A stretch of DNA of 64,000 bases. Source: Nitrospira sp. GTDB lineage: Bacteria > Nitrospirota > Nitrospiria > Nitrospirales > Nitrospiraceae. Position numbers and translations under genes: made by a program. Location of the stretch: NCBI GenBank assembly GCA_030123565.1, contig CP126122.1:2119001-2183000 (forward strand). Reading direction: 5' to 3'. The notes under the pieces are model-generated. The model saw nothing but the letters and a program-made list of their open reading frames with translations. It had not been told where the DNA came from and did no database searches. Positions 19,715-28,607 of the stretch are shown piece after piece (position 1 is the stretch's first letter; every line of letters begins with the position of its first letter).

Positions 19715-21015
19715 CTGCGCGCTCCGATCGTTGCACCCTGCTCACGCCACGGGCACCGCCGCTCGTGAATGTGCCGTTCGAAGTCCGCGCGAAAATGTTT
19801 CAAGGCGCTCTGTAGAGGATCCATGGCGCCAGGGGCCAGCGCGCAGAAGGTCCTGCCAGGGCCGATGAGCCTGGTATGCATGGTCAACAGGTCAAGATCC
19901 TCCGGCCTGCCGCGCCCCTCCTCAAGCCCCTCGAGAATGCGCTCGGTCCACGACAACCCCTCCCAGCAGGGCGTGCACCATCCGCAAGACTCCTGCGCGA
20001 AAAAATGTTCGAGGTTCCGGACGAATCCGACCGGACAGGTCCGGTCGTCCAGGACGATCATGGTACCGGTCCCCATTCGACTGCCCGCTCGCGGGAGCGA
20101 CTCGAAGTCCATCGGCAGGTCGAGATGTTCCTCCGTGACAAACGCCGTCGAAGCGCCTCCCGGCAGGAGGCCGCGAAACGAAAATCCTTCGCACATGCCG
20201 CCGGCATATTCCTCCAGGATGGTCCGCATCGTCGTGCCCATTGGCAGTTCCCAGGTTCCCGGCCGTTTGACGTTGCCGCTGACCCCGTAGAGTTTGGTCC
20301 CACCCTCATGGCCATGCCCCAGCCCCCGGTACCATTCGACGCCGTGACGGACGATATGGGGCACGTTATACAGGGTCTCCACGTTCTGCACGACCGTGGG
20401 TTTTCCCCACAGGCCCGCTGTCTGCGGATAGGGAGGCTTGGAACGTGGAATCGCGCGTTTTCCCTCCAGGGAATTCAGGAGCGCCGTCTCCTCGCCGCAG
20501 ATGTAGCGGCCGGCGCTGGTATGCAGGTGGAGGTCGAAGCTGAAGTCGGACCCGAAGAGGTTCCGCCCCAGGTAGCCATGGGATCGAGCCTCGGCAATGG
20601 CCTTGTGCAAGAGCCGGGCGGCTCGCTTGTACTCCGAACGAAGGAAGATGTAGCCCACCTCCGCCTGGATCGCATAGGCACTGACGACCATGCTTTCGAC
20701 CATCTGATGAGGATCACCCTCCAGAAGGAGGCGATCCTTGAAGGTGCCGGGCTCCATCTCGTCGGCGTTCGCCACCAGATACTTGGGGCGCGGCGCGTCC
20801 AATCCCATCGGCACGAAGCTCCATTTCAGGCCGGTCGCGAAGCCGGCGCCGCCGCGGCCACGCAAGGTCGAGTCGGTGACGAGCCGCTGCACGTCCTGCG
20901 GGGCCATGGTTTGCACGGCCTTGCGCGCCGCCTCGTACCCGCCCGTGTCCTCATACTCCGCCAAATTCATGGGATCGGCCTGCGGCCTGATGCGTTGCGT
21001 GAGCGGACGTTCCAT
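19711..21015 (-). CDS. nuoF: NADH-quinone oxidoreductase subunit F
   Basis: 434 aa. FMN/NADH-binding glycine motif LRGRGGAGFATGLKWSFVP near residue 50; the [4Fe-4S] N3 ligands are ESCGWCTPCWEG and GRTFCALAPGA. This is the NADH dehydrogenase catalytic subunit of the N-module, so this complex I uses NADH rather than ferredoxin alone. Overlaps nuoG by 4 bases (ATGA) and follows nuoE by 15 bp. Confidence 0.97.
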   Translation of the reverse strand: MERPLTQRIRPQADPMNLAEYEDTGGYEAARKAVQTMAPQDVQRLVTDSTLRGRGGAGFATGLKWSFVPMGLDAPRPKYLVANADEMEPGTFKDRLLLEGDPHQMVESMVVSAYAIQAEVGYIFLRSEYKRAARLLHKAIAEARSHGYLGRNLFGSDFSFDLHLHTSAGRYICGEETALLNSLEGKRAIPRSKPPYPQTAGLWGKPTVVQNVETLYNVPHIVRHGVEWYRGLGHGHEGGTKLYGVSGNVKRPGTWELPMGTTMRTILEEYAGGMCEGFSFRGLLPGGASTAFVTEEHLDLPMDFESLPRAGSRMGTGTMIVLDDRTCPVGFVRNLEHFFAQESCGWCTPCWEGLSWTERILEGLEEGRGRPEDLDLLTMHTRLIGPGRTFCALAPGAMDPLQSALKHFRADFERHIHERRCPWREQGATIGARR

Positions 21016-21030
21016 GACGGTGAACGGCTC

Positions 21031-21495
21031 TTACGGATAGCGCTCCACAATGTGATCAATCTGTTCAGTGGTCAGGTCCCCATGGAGATCGTCGTCGATC
21101 ATCATCACGGGGGCATGGTCGCAGGCACCGAGGCAGACGATCGGCAGGAGGGTGAACCGTCCGTCTGCGCTGGTCTGCCCCATGGCGATGCCCAACCGGC
21201 TTGTGACATGGCCTCGCAGGGCGTCGCAGCCCTTGATCCAACAGCTGATGCTGTCGCAGAGGAGGATCACATGCCTTCCTACCGGTTTCCGAAAAATGAG
21301 GTTGTAGAAGGTCGCGACCCCCTCCAGCTCTTCGCAGGTCATGCCGAGCAGCAGGGCGAGACTTTTCAAACTGTCATCGGAGACCCAACCATGGTGGCGC
21401 TGGACGACCTTCATGGCTTCCACGCATCCGGCCCGTTTGTCCGGATACCGTCGGAGTTCGGCCTCGATTTCCTCCCGTTCCTGATCGGTCAGCAT
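21031..21495 (-). CDS. nuoE: NADH-quinone oxidoreductase subunit E
   Basis: 154 aa thioredoxin-like [2Fe-2S] protein (cluster N1a). Ligands are in ILLCDSISCWIKGC and VCLGACDHAPVMMID. The helical N-terminus (MLTDQEREEIEAELRRYPD) and the HGWVSDDSLKSLALLLGM motif are standard. GGAGTCTC precedes the ATG. Part of the NADH-oxidising N-module with NuoF and NuoG. Confidence 0.97.
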   Translation of the reverse strand: MLTDQEREEIEAELRRYPDKRAGCVEAMKVVQRHHGWVSDDSLKSLALLLGMTCEELEGVATFYNLIFRKPVGRHVILLCDSISCWIKGCDALRGHVTSRLGIAMGQTSADGRFTLLPIVCLGACDHAPVMMIDDDLHGDLTTEQIDHIVERYP

Positions 21496-21523
21496 GAGAC
21501 TCCGTTCGTTCCCGGTTCGTCGG

Positions 21524-23269
21524 TCAACGATCCACGTCCGACAGGACGAAATCGACGCTGCCCAGAATGGCCAGCAAGTCGGAGAGCAGCAACCCTCGCG
21601 AGATCAGCGGCACCATCTGCATGTGCGGAAACGACGGCGTGCGGATGCGGACCCGATAGGGAGACGGAGCCCCGTCGCTGATCAGGTAGTACCCCGTATT
21701 GCCCTTGGTGGCTTCGATCCCGATGAAGGCCTCGCCGGGGGGAATCACCGGTCCCCAGCTCACGCCGAGAAAATGGGTGATCAGCGTTTCGATATCGTGC
21801 ATCGTCCGTTCCTTGAGCGGCGGCGTCGCCAGCGGATGGTCCGCCTTGTAGGGGCCGGCCGGCATGTTCGTGAGGCATTGCTCGATGATCCTCAGGCTCT
21901 GCCTCATTTCCTCGACGCGCACGACCGACCGGTCGTAACAGTCGCCGTGCTGCGCGGTCGGAACGTCGAACTCGAACTGCTCGTAACCTGAATAGGGCCG
22001 CTGTTTCCGGAAGTCCCACTCGACTCCGGTGGCACGGAGACCGGGCCCGGTGACACCCCACTCGATCGCTTCTTCCTTCGAATAGCGGCCGATGCCTTGC
22101 GTGCGGGCCTTGAAGAGCCGGTTCTGCATGACCAGCTCGTCGTACTCCGCCAGTCGGGACGGAAAATAATCCAGAAACTGCCGCACCAACTTGTGCCAAC
22201 CCTCGGGAAGGTCCTGCGCCACGCCGCCGATGCGGAACCATTCCGGGTGCATGCGGCCTCCGCAGACGGCCTCCACGATGTCGAAGATGCGTTCCCGGTC
22301 CGTGAACATGTAGAAGACGGGAGACAGTTGTCCGACATCCTGGGCGAAGGTCCCATACCAGACGAGGTGACTCGCCAGGCGGAAAAATTCCGCCATCATG
22401 ACCCGGATCACCTTGACCCGGTCCGGCACCTCGATGCCGGCCAGCTTTTCCACCGCCAGGACATAGGGAAGCTCGTTCATGACGCCGCCCAGGTAATCGA
22501 TCCGGTCGGTGTAGGGAATGAACGTATGCCAGGTCTGGCGCTCTCCCATCTTTTCTGCGCCTCGATGGTGGTAGCCGATGTCCGGCACCACATCCACGAT
22601 CTCTTCGCCGTCCAATTGCAACACGAGTCGCAGGATGCCGTGGGTACCGGTATGCGCCGGGCCGAGGTTGAGGAACATGAAATCGGATGAACGGCGCGAA
22701 CGAATCATCCCCCAGTCTTCAGGGCGAAACCGGAGCGCTTCTTCTTCAATTTCCTGCTTCTGCTCCGGCAAATGAAAGCGGCCCATTTCCGTGGCGCGGG
22801 CTGGATGGTCCTTCCGGAGCGGATGGCCGGCCCAGGTCGGAGGCATGAGGATCCGTCGCAGGTGCGGATGGCCTTCGAACGTGATGCCGAACATGTCCCA
22901 CACTTCACGCTCATACCAGCTTGCGGCAGGCCAGAGATCGGTGATCGTCCGGAGCGACAGGGTTGAACCGGTGAGCGGGACCTTGAGCCGGATATCCTCA
23001 TTCCGATCGAAGGAGAGTAAATGGTACAGGACCGTGAAGTCGCTCGGCGGCCGGTCTTGCCGCACACGACGGACACGCTCATCGACGGCGGTGAGGTCAT
23101 AGAGCATCGGATAGGGCCGTTCCGCTTCTTCCTTCAGGTATCGAAGCACCCCATGGATCCCATCGCCGGTCGTCCAGATGGTCGGAATGTCGTCGCGAGT
23201 CTGCTCGCGGATAAAGGGAGCCCCGCTGAAGCGATGGCCCAGTTCTTCAACAATCACAGCCCGGTTCAT
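21524..23269 (-). CDS. nuoCD: NADH-quinone oxidoreductase, fused subunits C and D
   Basis: 581 aa from the ATG at 23269, which overlaps the nuoB stop as ATGA; an ATG five codons earlier is possible. Residues about 1-170 are NuoC ([20 protein letters not shown], then HPLRKDHP). The rest is the 49-kDa subunit, with [38 protein letters not shown] and the C-terminal [13 protein letters not shown]. The fused arrangement is known from enterobacteria and several other phyla. Forms the quinone-reduction site with NuoB and NuoH. Confidence 0.97.
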   Translation of the reverse strand: MNRAVIVEELGHRFSGAPFIREQTRDDIPTIWTTGDGIHGVLRYLKEEAERPYPMLYDLTAVDERVRRVRQDRPPSDFTVLYHLLSFDRNEDIRLKVPLTGSTLSLRTITDLWPAASWYEREVWDMFGITFEGHPHLRRILMPPTWAGHPLRKDHPARATEMGRFHLPEQKQEIEEEALRFRPEDWGMIRSRRSSDFMFLNLGPAHTGTHGILRLVLQLDGEEIVDVVPDIGYHHRGAEKMGERQTWHTFIPYTDRIDYLGGVMNELPYVLAVEKLAGIEVPDRVKVIRVMMAEFFRLASHLVWYGTFAQDVGQLSPVFYMFTDRERIFDIVEAVCGGRMHPEWFRIGGVAQDLPEGWHKLVRQFLDYFPSRLAEYDELVMQNRLFKARTQGIGRYSKEEAIEWGVTGPGLRATGVEWDFRKQRPYSGYEQFEFDVPTAQHGDCYDRSVVRVEEMRQSLRIIEQCLTNMPAGPYKADHPLATPPLKERTMHDIETLITHFLGVSWGPVIPPGEAFIGIEATKGNTGYYLISDGAPSPYRVRIRTPSFPHMQMVPLISRGLLLSDLLAILGSVDFVLSDVDR

Positions 23270-23952
23270 TGTGGCCTGTGGCATTTCAGATCGGTGTTCG
23301 GAAGCCTGTCGATCGTCGGCAGGTCCGTCGCTTGTCGTCTCTCGTCCCGCTTGAGATCACGCCGCGCCGGCATGATCGGTCGTTGCACGGTCTGGCTCCC
23401 CGCCACCCAACTCAGCGGACGCCGCTCCCGAGCCACCTTTTCCTGCAGCAGGAGCAGACCCTCCATGAAGGTATGGGGAGGCGGCGGGCAGCCCGGCAGG
23501 TACACATCCACCGGCAGAAAGCTATCGACGCCCTGGACGACCGAATAGATGTCGTACATACCGCCGGAGTTGGCGCAGGATCCCATGGAGATCACCCAGC
23601 GGGGTTCCATCATCTGCTCGTGCAGCCGTTGGATGATCGGCGCCACCTTGATGAAGACGGTGCCGGCGATGACCATCACGTCCGCTTCTCTGGGTGAGCC
23701 GCGGACCACCTCCGCTCCGAACCGCGCGATGTCGTATTGACTGGTCAAGCTCGTGGCCATCTCTACGTAGCAGCAGGACAGGCCGAAGTTGAACGGCCAC
23801 AACGAGTGCTTGCGGCCCCAGGCGACCAGGTCTTGCAGCCGGGCCATGACGACACAACGGCGGACCGCGTCGTCGATCGGCTCGGCGCCTGCCGACGTCG
23901 CCGGTTCACCGGCAAGTTGCCGGCTTGTCGGCTTGGTGAGCCACCAACGCAT
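23266..23952 (-). CDS. nuoB: NADH-quinone oxidoreductase subunit B
   Basis: 228 aa. All four N2 cluster ligands are present: adjacent C60-C61 in [12 protein letters not shown]126 in [11 protein letters not shown] and C155 in YLPGCPPPP. The start at 23952 is preferred because AGGAGGGGCGG precedes it; it lies 47 bp inside nuoA. The Ala/Glu-rich N-terminus and the C-terminal tail after the core ([13 protein letters not shown]) are longer than in many NuoB proteins. Transfers electrons to quinone. Confidence 0.96.
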   Translation of the reverse strand: MRWWLTKPTSRQLAGEPATSAGAEPIDDAVRRCVVMARLQDLVAWGRKHSLWPFNFGLSCCYVEMATSLTSQYDIARFGAEVVRGSPREADVMVIAGTVFIKVAPIIQRLHEQMMEPRWVISMGSCANSGGMYDIYSVVQGVDSFLPVDVYLPGCPPPPHTFMEGLLLLQEKVARERRPLSWVAGSQTVQRPIMPARRDLKRDERRQATDLPTIDRLPNTDLKCHRPQ

Positions 23953-24349
23953 CCCGCCCCTCCTGTCCTGTGAGAAGAACCGACTGCGAAGGCGTTCCCC
24001 ACTCCAGCGCGCCGACCCGCCACAAATAGATCAGCGCGATCACCAGAATGCCGATGAAGACCGCCATCTCTGCAAATCCAAGCCAGCCGGCCTCCGATAG
24101 GGTCACGGCCCAGGCAAAGATGAAGACCGCTTCCAGATCGAAGATCACGAACAACATGGCCGTCAGGTAAAACTGGACCGGCACGCGGAGCTGTGCCGAA
24201 CCGGTCACGGCAATGCCCGATTCATAGGGTTCGTGGGTGGTCCTTTCCCGGTGGCGTTCCCCCAGGAGAGCCGAGATCCCGACCATGCCTGCCACGATGG
24301 CAAGGACCGCCAGAAAGTAGAACCCCAAAGGCCACAGCTGTCCATCCAC
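23906..24349 (-). CDS. nuoA: NADH-quinone oxidoreductase subunit A
   Basis: 147 aa from a GTG at 24349 with GGAGGTACGG just upstream. Three helices; the conserved loop [19 protein letters not shown] and the acidic helix [18 protein letters not shown] are NuoA signatures. The C-terminus is somewhat extended and overlaps nuoB by 47 bp. First gene of the operon; the 210 bp upstream, to the winged-helix gene, should carry the promoter. Confidence 0.96.
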   Translation of the reverse strand: MDGQLWPLGFYFLAVLAIVAGMVGISALLGERHRERTTHEPYESGIAVTGSAQLRVPVQFYLTAMLFVIFDLEAVFIFAWAVTLSEAGWLGFAEMAVFIGILVIALIYLWRVGALEWGTPSQSVLLTGQEGRDALVAHQADKPATCR

Positions 24350-24559
24350 CCCGTACCTCCGTGACGAACTCCGCCCTACGAACGATGCTGTATGACTTTA
24401 CTGGTGATCGGATGTCTCGTTTCGGACCTGTTGCGGAGCGAGTCGGTAGAGACACCCCCGACCCCATCATTCCGGGGATGGGTCTTCAGACCTCGCCCGC
24501 ATGATTCGTCCGTCGCGCCCATTCGAAGCCCATGAGCGTCGCCTGAACAGAAATTCCGT

Positions 24560-24802
24560 TTATTGGTCGACGTTCGGTACGTCCAGATCTGCTGCCGTCT
24601 GAGGATTGAGAGAAACCACGTACTGAAACGTCGTGGGATGACGGATGGTCAGGAAACTCCCCCGGCTGAGTCGGTCCACGCTCGTGAACACCTGATTCCA
24701 AGAGTAATCAGGCAACCGTTGTACCAACTCATCGATCGTACAGGGCCCTCGCCGGGCCAGCCGCTGAAGAATCGCCGATTCGATCTGACTGAATTGTGTC
24801 AC
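24560..24802 (-). CDS. Small winged-helix protein (copy 1)
   Basis: 80 aa from a GTG at 24802 with AAGGAGGG upstream. The helix-turn-helix pattern is ILQRLARRGPCTIDELVQRL then YSWNQVFTSVDRLSRGSFL and a wing-like ending (RHPTTFQYVVSLN). It is clearly paralogous to the protein at 31837-32073 (shared GPCT-ELVQRLP-Y-WNQVF). It is on the same strand as nuoA, 210 bp upstream, so it may be co-transcribed or regulate the operon. DNA binding is inferred from the fold only. Confidence 0.75.
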   Translation of the reverse strand: MTQFSQIESAILQRLARRGPCTIDELVQRLPDYSWNQVFTSVDRLSRGSFLTIRHPTTFQYVVSLNPQTAADLDVPNVDQ

Positions 24803-25357
24803 CGCGACCCTCCTTTCACCTGCTCGCAGAGGCGAGGTTGCCTGCGCGATGTGATGCCTCGGCGTTGCAAGTCATGGTCCTATGGAGAGCCGTCGAACGG
24901 ATGTGCGGAAGACCGGGAAATTCCGCAGAAGAAACCTCGGGACCGTTTGACCCTGACCACATGGAATCCGACCTGTGTGGTTGCAAACGGAGTACCCAGT
25001 GCGTAATCGCTCGCCTCAAGCCTTGACGACACAGAATTTGACGTCATTCCTTCCCATCTCTCGACACGGAGACGTACCAATAAACCGGCCGATCCTTTTC
25101 GTCTCACTGGAACCATGGCTCCATCTATCTATACGGATGTGAACCGCCGGCTGCTATCCGGCAGAATCGACATTGTCTGTCGAACTTATCAGGAGGGGCC
25201 TGTCATCATCCTGGGGACAGACCGGACGTCGGAGACCACAACGACCAGTGGAAGGATGCTTTCGATCCATCAGCGAGTGAGATCGGCAGGAGCAAGATCT
25301 CCGGAAAATCGAGCCGTCGGCATCATTGTCCCAGAAGGGCGCTGTCGTCCAGTCCGG
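24803..25357. other. Intergenic stretch, no supported gene
   Basis: About 550 bases upstream of the small winged-helix gene. Open frames on both strands have skewed, low-information composition and no domains. The promoter of the winged-helix gene should be here. Confidence 0.45.
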
Positions 25358-25621
25358 TCAATCTCTGGATCGTTTGACATAGCCATGGCTCTGAAGACAG
25401 TCGTTGATGTGCTCCTGCAAGGGAAGAACATTCCCGCTATGCGGGTCTCCTTCCTGTACAGCATGCCCGGCCCGCTCTTCACAGGCGGCCATATCCTGTT
25501 GCAGGCTTCCGGTCCCTTTCACCGGATGCTCCCATACCGTCCTGCCACAGCCTGTCATCACCCCCATACAGACTGTGCACAACAGAATTGCGCTTCGTAT
25601 CAGGAAGGAGGATGTGCGCAG
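25358..25621 (-). CDS. Small lipoprotein, non-ATG start
   Basis: About 87 codons. A signal peptide with lipobox is evident (FLIRSAILLCTVCMG then VMTGC), so the mature protein is lipid-anchored from the Cys of MTGC. The mature part, GTGSLQQDMAACEERAGHAV, continues to a C-terminal EHINDCLQSHGYVKRSRD with Cys residues that could pair. The signal peptide requires a start upstream of the ATG at 25567. The only plausible in-frame codons are CTG at 25621 or a TTG nearby. The pattern is like small Cys-containing exported proteins; function unknown. Confidence 0.55.
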   Translation of the reverse strand: MRTSSFLIRSAILLCTVCMGVMTGCGRTVWEHPVKGTGSLQQDMAACEERAGHAVQEGDPHSGNVLPLQEHINDCLQSHGYVKRSRD

Positions 25622-25733
25622 CCCTACCCTTTGGTTGCCGGCTGCCCCAAGTCGGCATGCGACGTAGAAACAGTGCGCCGAAACGGCGGTACAAGTCTCA
25701 CGATGTCGATGGAGGCCGTTCGATCGAACGGTT

Positions 25734-26051
25734 TCAGCAGTCTTGACGGGTCCAACGGCGGAGGGTCGCTTGCCGATCGAACCACAGTTCGTATCGGTCG
25801 CAGTAACTCGTGCCAGGACCGTTGAGGTCTCCGCCGGTGTTCGTCCAGATGCGATAGCTCCACAGCATCTCGCCGGTCGATAGCAACTGCATGAAGCCGG
25901 GGACTCCCAACCGTCGTCTGACCTCGTCTTGGCCTGCATGCAGCCTCTCGGCTTCAGTGAGATAGACCACTTCTTCCTCTTGAAACAACGCACAACCGAT
26001 CACCAGCATCAACAGGCACCAGACGCATCCGGCTTTCGGACGTTTCCGCAG
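25734..26051 (-). CDS. Small SmpA/OmlA-like lipoprotein
   Basis: About 105 codons. From a CTG at 26051 the N-terminus is Arg/Lys-rich (RKRPKAG) followed by CVWCLLMLVIGC, a lipobox. A TTG at 26012 would give a shorter signal. The mature part reads LTEAERLHAGQDEVRRRLGV then LLSTGEMLWSYRIWT and CDRYELWFD, resembling the small SmpA/BamE-type fold used in envelope assembly. AGAGG lies 6 bases before the CTG, which favours that start. On the minus strand, upstream of the other lipoprotein. Confidence 0.6.
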   Translation of the reverse strand: MRKRPKAGCVWCLLMLVIGCALFQEEEVVYLTEAERLHAGQDEVRRRLGVPGFMQLLSTGEMLWSYRIWTNTGGDLNGPGTSYCDRYELWFDRQATLRRWTRQDC

Positions 26052-26308
26052 ATGTGGCCTCTGTGCGAGAATCGTGTTCGCTCCGAACGAGCATCCATCC
26101 GCCTTCCGTCGGCGGCACGAGGCGCGGGCTATTCAGGATACCCGTACATTTCTCTTCTGCGTTCCGACGAAATCCATCTTCCGCATGGCGTAACTCCCGA
26201 AGGCGGCCTCCGCCGCCTTGATGAACGCCGGAGAAAGGTTGAGGATCATCCGCCCGGTTCCGTCTCTCGTCCCGCGAAACCCGCCGGACCTCACCTGCAT
26301 CATACCAA

Positions 26309-26794
26309 TCACTCGACGACCCAGACCATGCACCCGGTCGCCTTCTGCAGCAACCGACGGGTGATGCCGCCGAAAAAGATTTTTTTCAGTCCCGACACCC
26401 CGTGACGGCCGACCACGATGGTCTTGTAACGCCCCTTTTTCGCTTCTGCGAGAATGCTTCCGGCGATATCTTCCTCATATCCGAACTTGAGGCGAATCTG
26501 AGAGCCGTTGAACCCTGTTCTCTCAAGCGCGCGGCGAGCGTTCGACAAAATAACGGATTCCTGTTTCCGCTCCTTGCCATACCAGGTCTGTTGGTCTTTT
26601 CTGAGTTGTCGCCCCAATTGTTCCTCGCGAATCGGGTCTTCGGATCCTCCATGTTCACGCAACATCGGCGGCAGTGGATTGAGCACATGGAACAGCGTCA
26701 CACCGACTCCGGGAGTGGCGTGCAGAAGCTGCCCCACATACTTTACCGCCTTTGTTGAATCCTTGGAGCCATCGACCGCCACCAGAACCCGCAT
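26309..26794 (-). CDS. Universal stress protein, single domain
   Basis: 161 aa. Starts MRVLVAVDGSKDSTKAVKYV, with GGAGGAGC about 10 bases upstream. The ATP-loop region near the C-terminus reads TIVVGRHGVSGLKKIFFGGI; the canonical G-x2-G-x9-G-S/T is altered at the end (GGITRRLL), so nucleotide binding may be weaker. Cytoplasmic. Not in an obvious operon; the next gene upstream is a secreted protein 150 bp away. Confidence 0.88.
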   Translation of the reverse strand: MRVLVAVDGSKDSTKAVKYVGQLLHATPGVGVTLFHVLNPLPPMLREHGGSEDPIREEQLGRQLRKDQQTWYGKERKQESVILSNARRALERTGFNGSQIRLKFGYEEDIAGSILAEAKKGRYKTIVVGRHGVSGLKKIFFGGITRRLLQKATGCMVWVVE

Positions 26795-26945
26795 CGAGCT
26801 GATGCTCCTCCCGGTTGAAAATCACCTCACGACATCGCCTCGGAATTGTCCCCCGTCGGTGCGCCTCCAGCAGGCGTCGAGGCCGGACGTGGGCCCAAGC
26901 CTGCACCGAGTGCGAGGACGATCATCCTGAAGCGGCCGCCGTAAC

Positions 26946-27344
26946 TCAGCGCTTGATATACAACAGGCCGCCGATGTGCGCTTTGTCAAGTTGGTTGTAA
27001 TACGGGAACACACTTTGATCGGTCCCGATACCGTCCAAATCGGTCACCGAGAGCTTGATGGTCTTGGTTTCGCCCGGCTTCACGACCTCTTTCACGCGCA
27101 GTTTGTCGATCGCGAATCCTTGCTCTTTCTTCGTATGGTTCGTGACGGTGAGTGTCATCCCGCCGAGTTTCCCACGCTCATCGAGGATGAGCGCCGACGG
27201 CAACACAAAGCTGACATTGTGCTCGGCGAGAATCCCAAGAGTGAATTGAGTGGGGCTTTTGGCTTCCTGAGCCACGGACAACGTACCGGTGCCGAACACC
27301 AGAGCGAGCGCCCCCAACAGTCCTGCAATCGCTTGTGCATTCAT
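26946..27344 (-). CDS. Exported cupredoxin-fold protein without clear copper ligands
   Basis: 132 aa from the ATG at 27344 (AGGAGG 8 bases upstream). A signal peptide (MNAQAIAGLLGALALVFG to SVAQEA) is followed by FTLGILAEHNVSFVLPSALI, MTLTVTNHTKKEQGFAIDKL, and VKPGETKTIKLSV, a cupredoxin-like strand order. The Cys and Met ligands of blue copper sites are missing, and the C-terminal loop ends QLDKAHIGGLLYIK. It may be a non-copper relative or a partner of metal handling in the periplasm. Confidence 0.7.
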   Translation of the reverse strand: MNAQAIAGLLGALALVFGTGTLSVAQEAKSPTQFTLGILAEHNVSFVLPSALILDERGKLGGMTLTVTNHTKKEQGFAIDKLRVKEVVKPGETKTIKLSVTDLDGIGTDQSVFPYYNQLDKAHIGGLLYIKR

Positions 27345-27527
27345 CTCGATTTCCTCCTCATGGTGAAGTGGCGAATCTCTGCGGTGACCGTTCATACGAT
27401 CAGAGCATGATCCTTGCCATCCTGCTCAGATGGAGGAAGTGATGGAATCACAATAGAATCTTCCGGTGAAGAGACGACGCCGCCGGTCGAGCGTCCGTTT
27501 CGCACCGTGCGGACCGTGCGGAACGAC

Positions 27528-27746
27528 TCACTCAGACAGCTGAACCGTCGTGAGACAGCGTTCTGGTAACTGGACGATCTGTCCTGTGGCATCGTCAGCC
27601 AAGAGTCGTCTTGCCTTCTCGCGACCTTTTGTCTTACGCTCCCGGTCGTCGGTCTCAACCAGGGCGGGCCGGCGTAACGTCGCAGCTTGTCGTTCAAAAT
27701 GTTCATGCTCGTTGTGCTCTCCCGCCAAGACGACACAAGAAACCAT
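27528..27746 (-). CDS. Possible small hypothetical protein
   Basis: A 72-codon frame (EHNEHEHFERQAATLRRPAL then DDRERKTKGREKARRLLADD) has charged, protein-like composition but no domain. The start is uncertain and another frame overlaps it. It lies between the divergent cupredoxin-like and TPR genes. Confidence 0.3.
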   Translation of the reverse strand: MVSCVVLAGEHNEHEHFERQAATLRRPALVETDDRERKTKGREKARRLLADDATGQIVQLPERCLTTVQLSE

Positions 27747-27764
27747 GCGACTGGACAAGGGAAC

Positions 27765-28475
27765 GTGTTGACCTACCGAATGATCCTGGGAGCCGTCTTG
27801 CTCTGCGGCCTGACGACGTTGCTCTCGCCGCAGGCGTCCCATTCACTCTCCGACGCGGCGGCTCTGGAGCGGAAGCTCCAAACGGCACTGGCCGAAAACG
27901 CGCAACACCGTTCCGACCCCGCCATCCTCACCAAGTTGGCGGATCTCTATCTCGACCTGGGCGACGAGCAGATCGATGCGGTCAAACGCCGGGCCGCATA
28001 TGAAGAGGGCGCCAAATACGCAGGGCAAGCGTTGGCCATCCAGGAGCGGAACGCGCAGGCCCACTATCTCTATGCCGCCAACCTGGGAAGCGCCGCGCAG
28101 CTCAAGGGAGTCATGACCTCGGCGATGACCGTCGCCGAATTGAAGACGCATGTTCGGCGCGCGTTGGAACTGCAACCGGACCATCCTCCGGCGCTCCATA
28201 TGATGGGCATGATGTTGGACGAACTTCCCTGGCTGCTCGGCGGTGATGCGGCCGCGGCGCTGACCTACCTGCAACGTGCCACGGCGACCGACCCGTCATA
28301 CGTACATGCAAGGCTGGATCTTGCACGGGCCTATATCAAACGCCGGGCCTTCGACGACGCGCGCCGAGAGCTGGGCATTATTCTGGAGGCACCGATCTCC
28401 TCCCTCTCATCGGACAGTGCCCGCCGCCATCGCGAAGAAGCGGCGACGCTCCTCGACTCGTTGCCCGGCCGGTAA
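27765..28475 (+). CDS. Exported TPR-repeat protein
   Basis: About 236 aa from a GTG at 27765 (AAGGGAAC upstream); an ATG at 27780 is the alternative. The N-terminus MILGAVLLCGLTTLLSPQAS is a signal peptide ending near ASHS. The rest is helical repeats: ILTKLADLYLDLGDEQIDAV, KYAGQALAIQERNAQAHYLY, LKTHVRRALELQPDHPPALH and YLQRATATDPSYVHARLDLA. Likely a periplasmic scaffold. It precedes the kinase gene by 130 bp on the same strand; a link is possible but not shown. Confidence 0.8.
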   Translation: MLTYRMILGAVLLCGLTTLLSPQASHSLSDAAALERKLQTALAENAQHRSDPAILTKLADLYLDLGDEQIDAVKRRAAYEEGAKYAGQALAIQERNAQAHYLYAANLGSAAQLKGVMTSAMTVAELKTHVRRALELQPDHPPALHMMGMMLDELPWLLGGDAAAALTYLQRATATDPSYVHARLDLARAYIKRRAFDDARRELGIILEAPISSLSSDSARRHREEAATLLDSLPGR

Positions 28476-28607
28476 GCGCAGCCGTTCGGAGAGCCGGAAT
28501 GCGCCCAAGCAGCGCCGCCCGCACCGGACGATTTTGACTTCCCCTTCGCCCGACCTGTAGAGTACCCGCACCTTGCCGCCTGCTCTCGGCCCCAGGGTGA
28601 GCCTCTC

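Noticed and set aside
19876-21681. Plus-strand open frame of about 600 codons across nuoF/nuoE
   Set aside because: Antisense to complex I genes with intact cofactor motifs; no domain of its own.
25115-25825. Plus-strand open frame of 236 codons
   Set aside because: Overlaps two minus-strand lipoprotein genes with good lipoboxes; its own text is Ser/Arg/Thr-rich with no domain.
26133-26333. Short minus-strand frame at the end of the universal stress gene
   Set aside because: No ribosome site or domain; part of it overlaps the stress gene out of frame.
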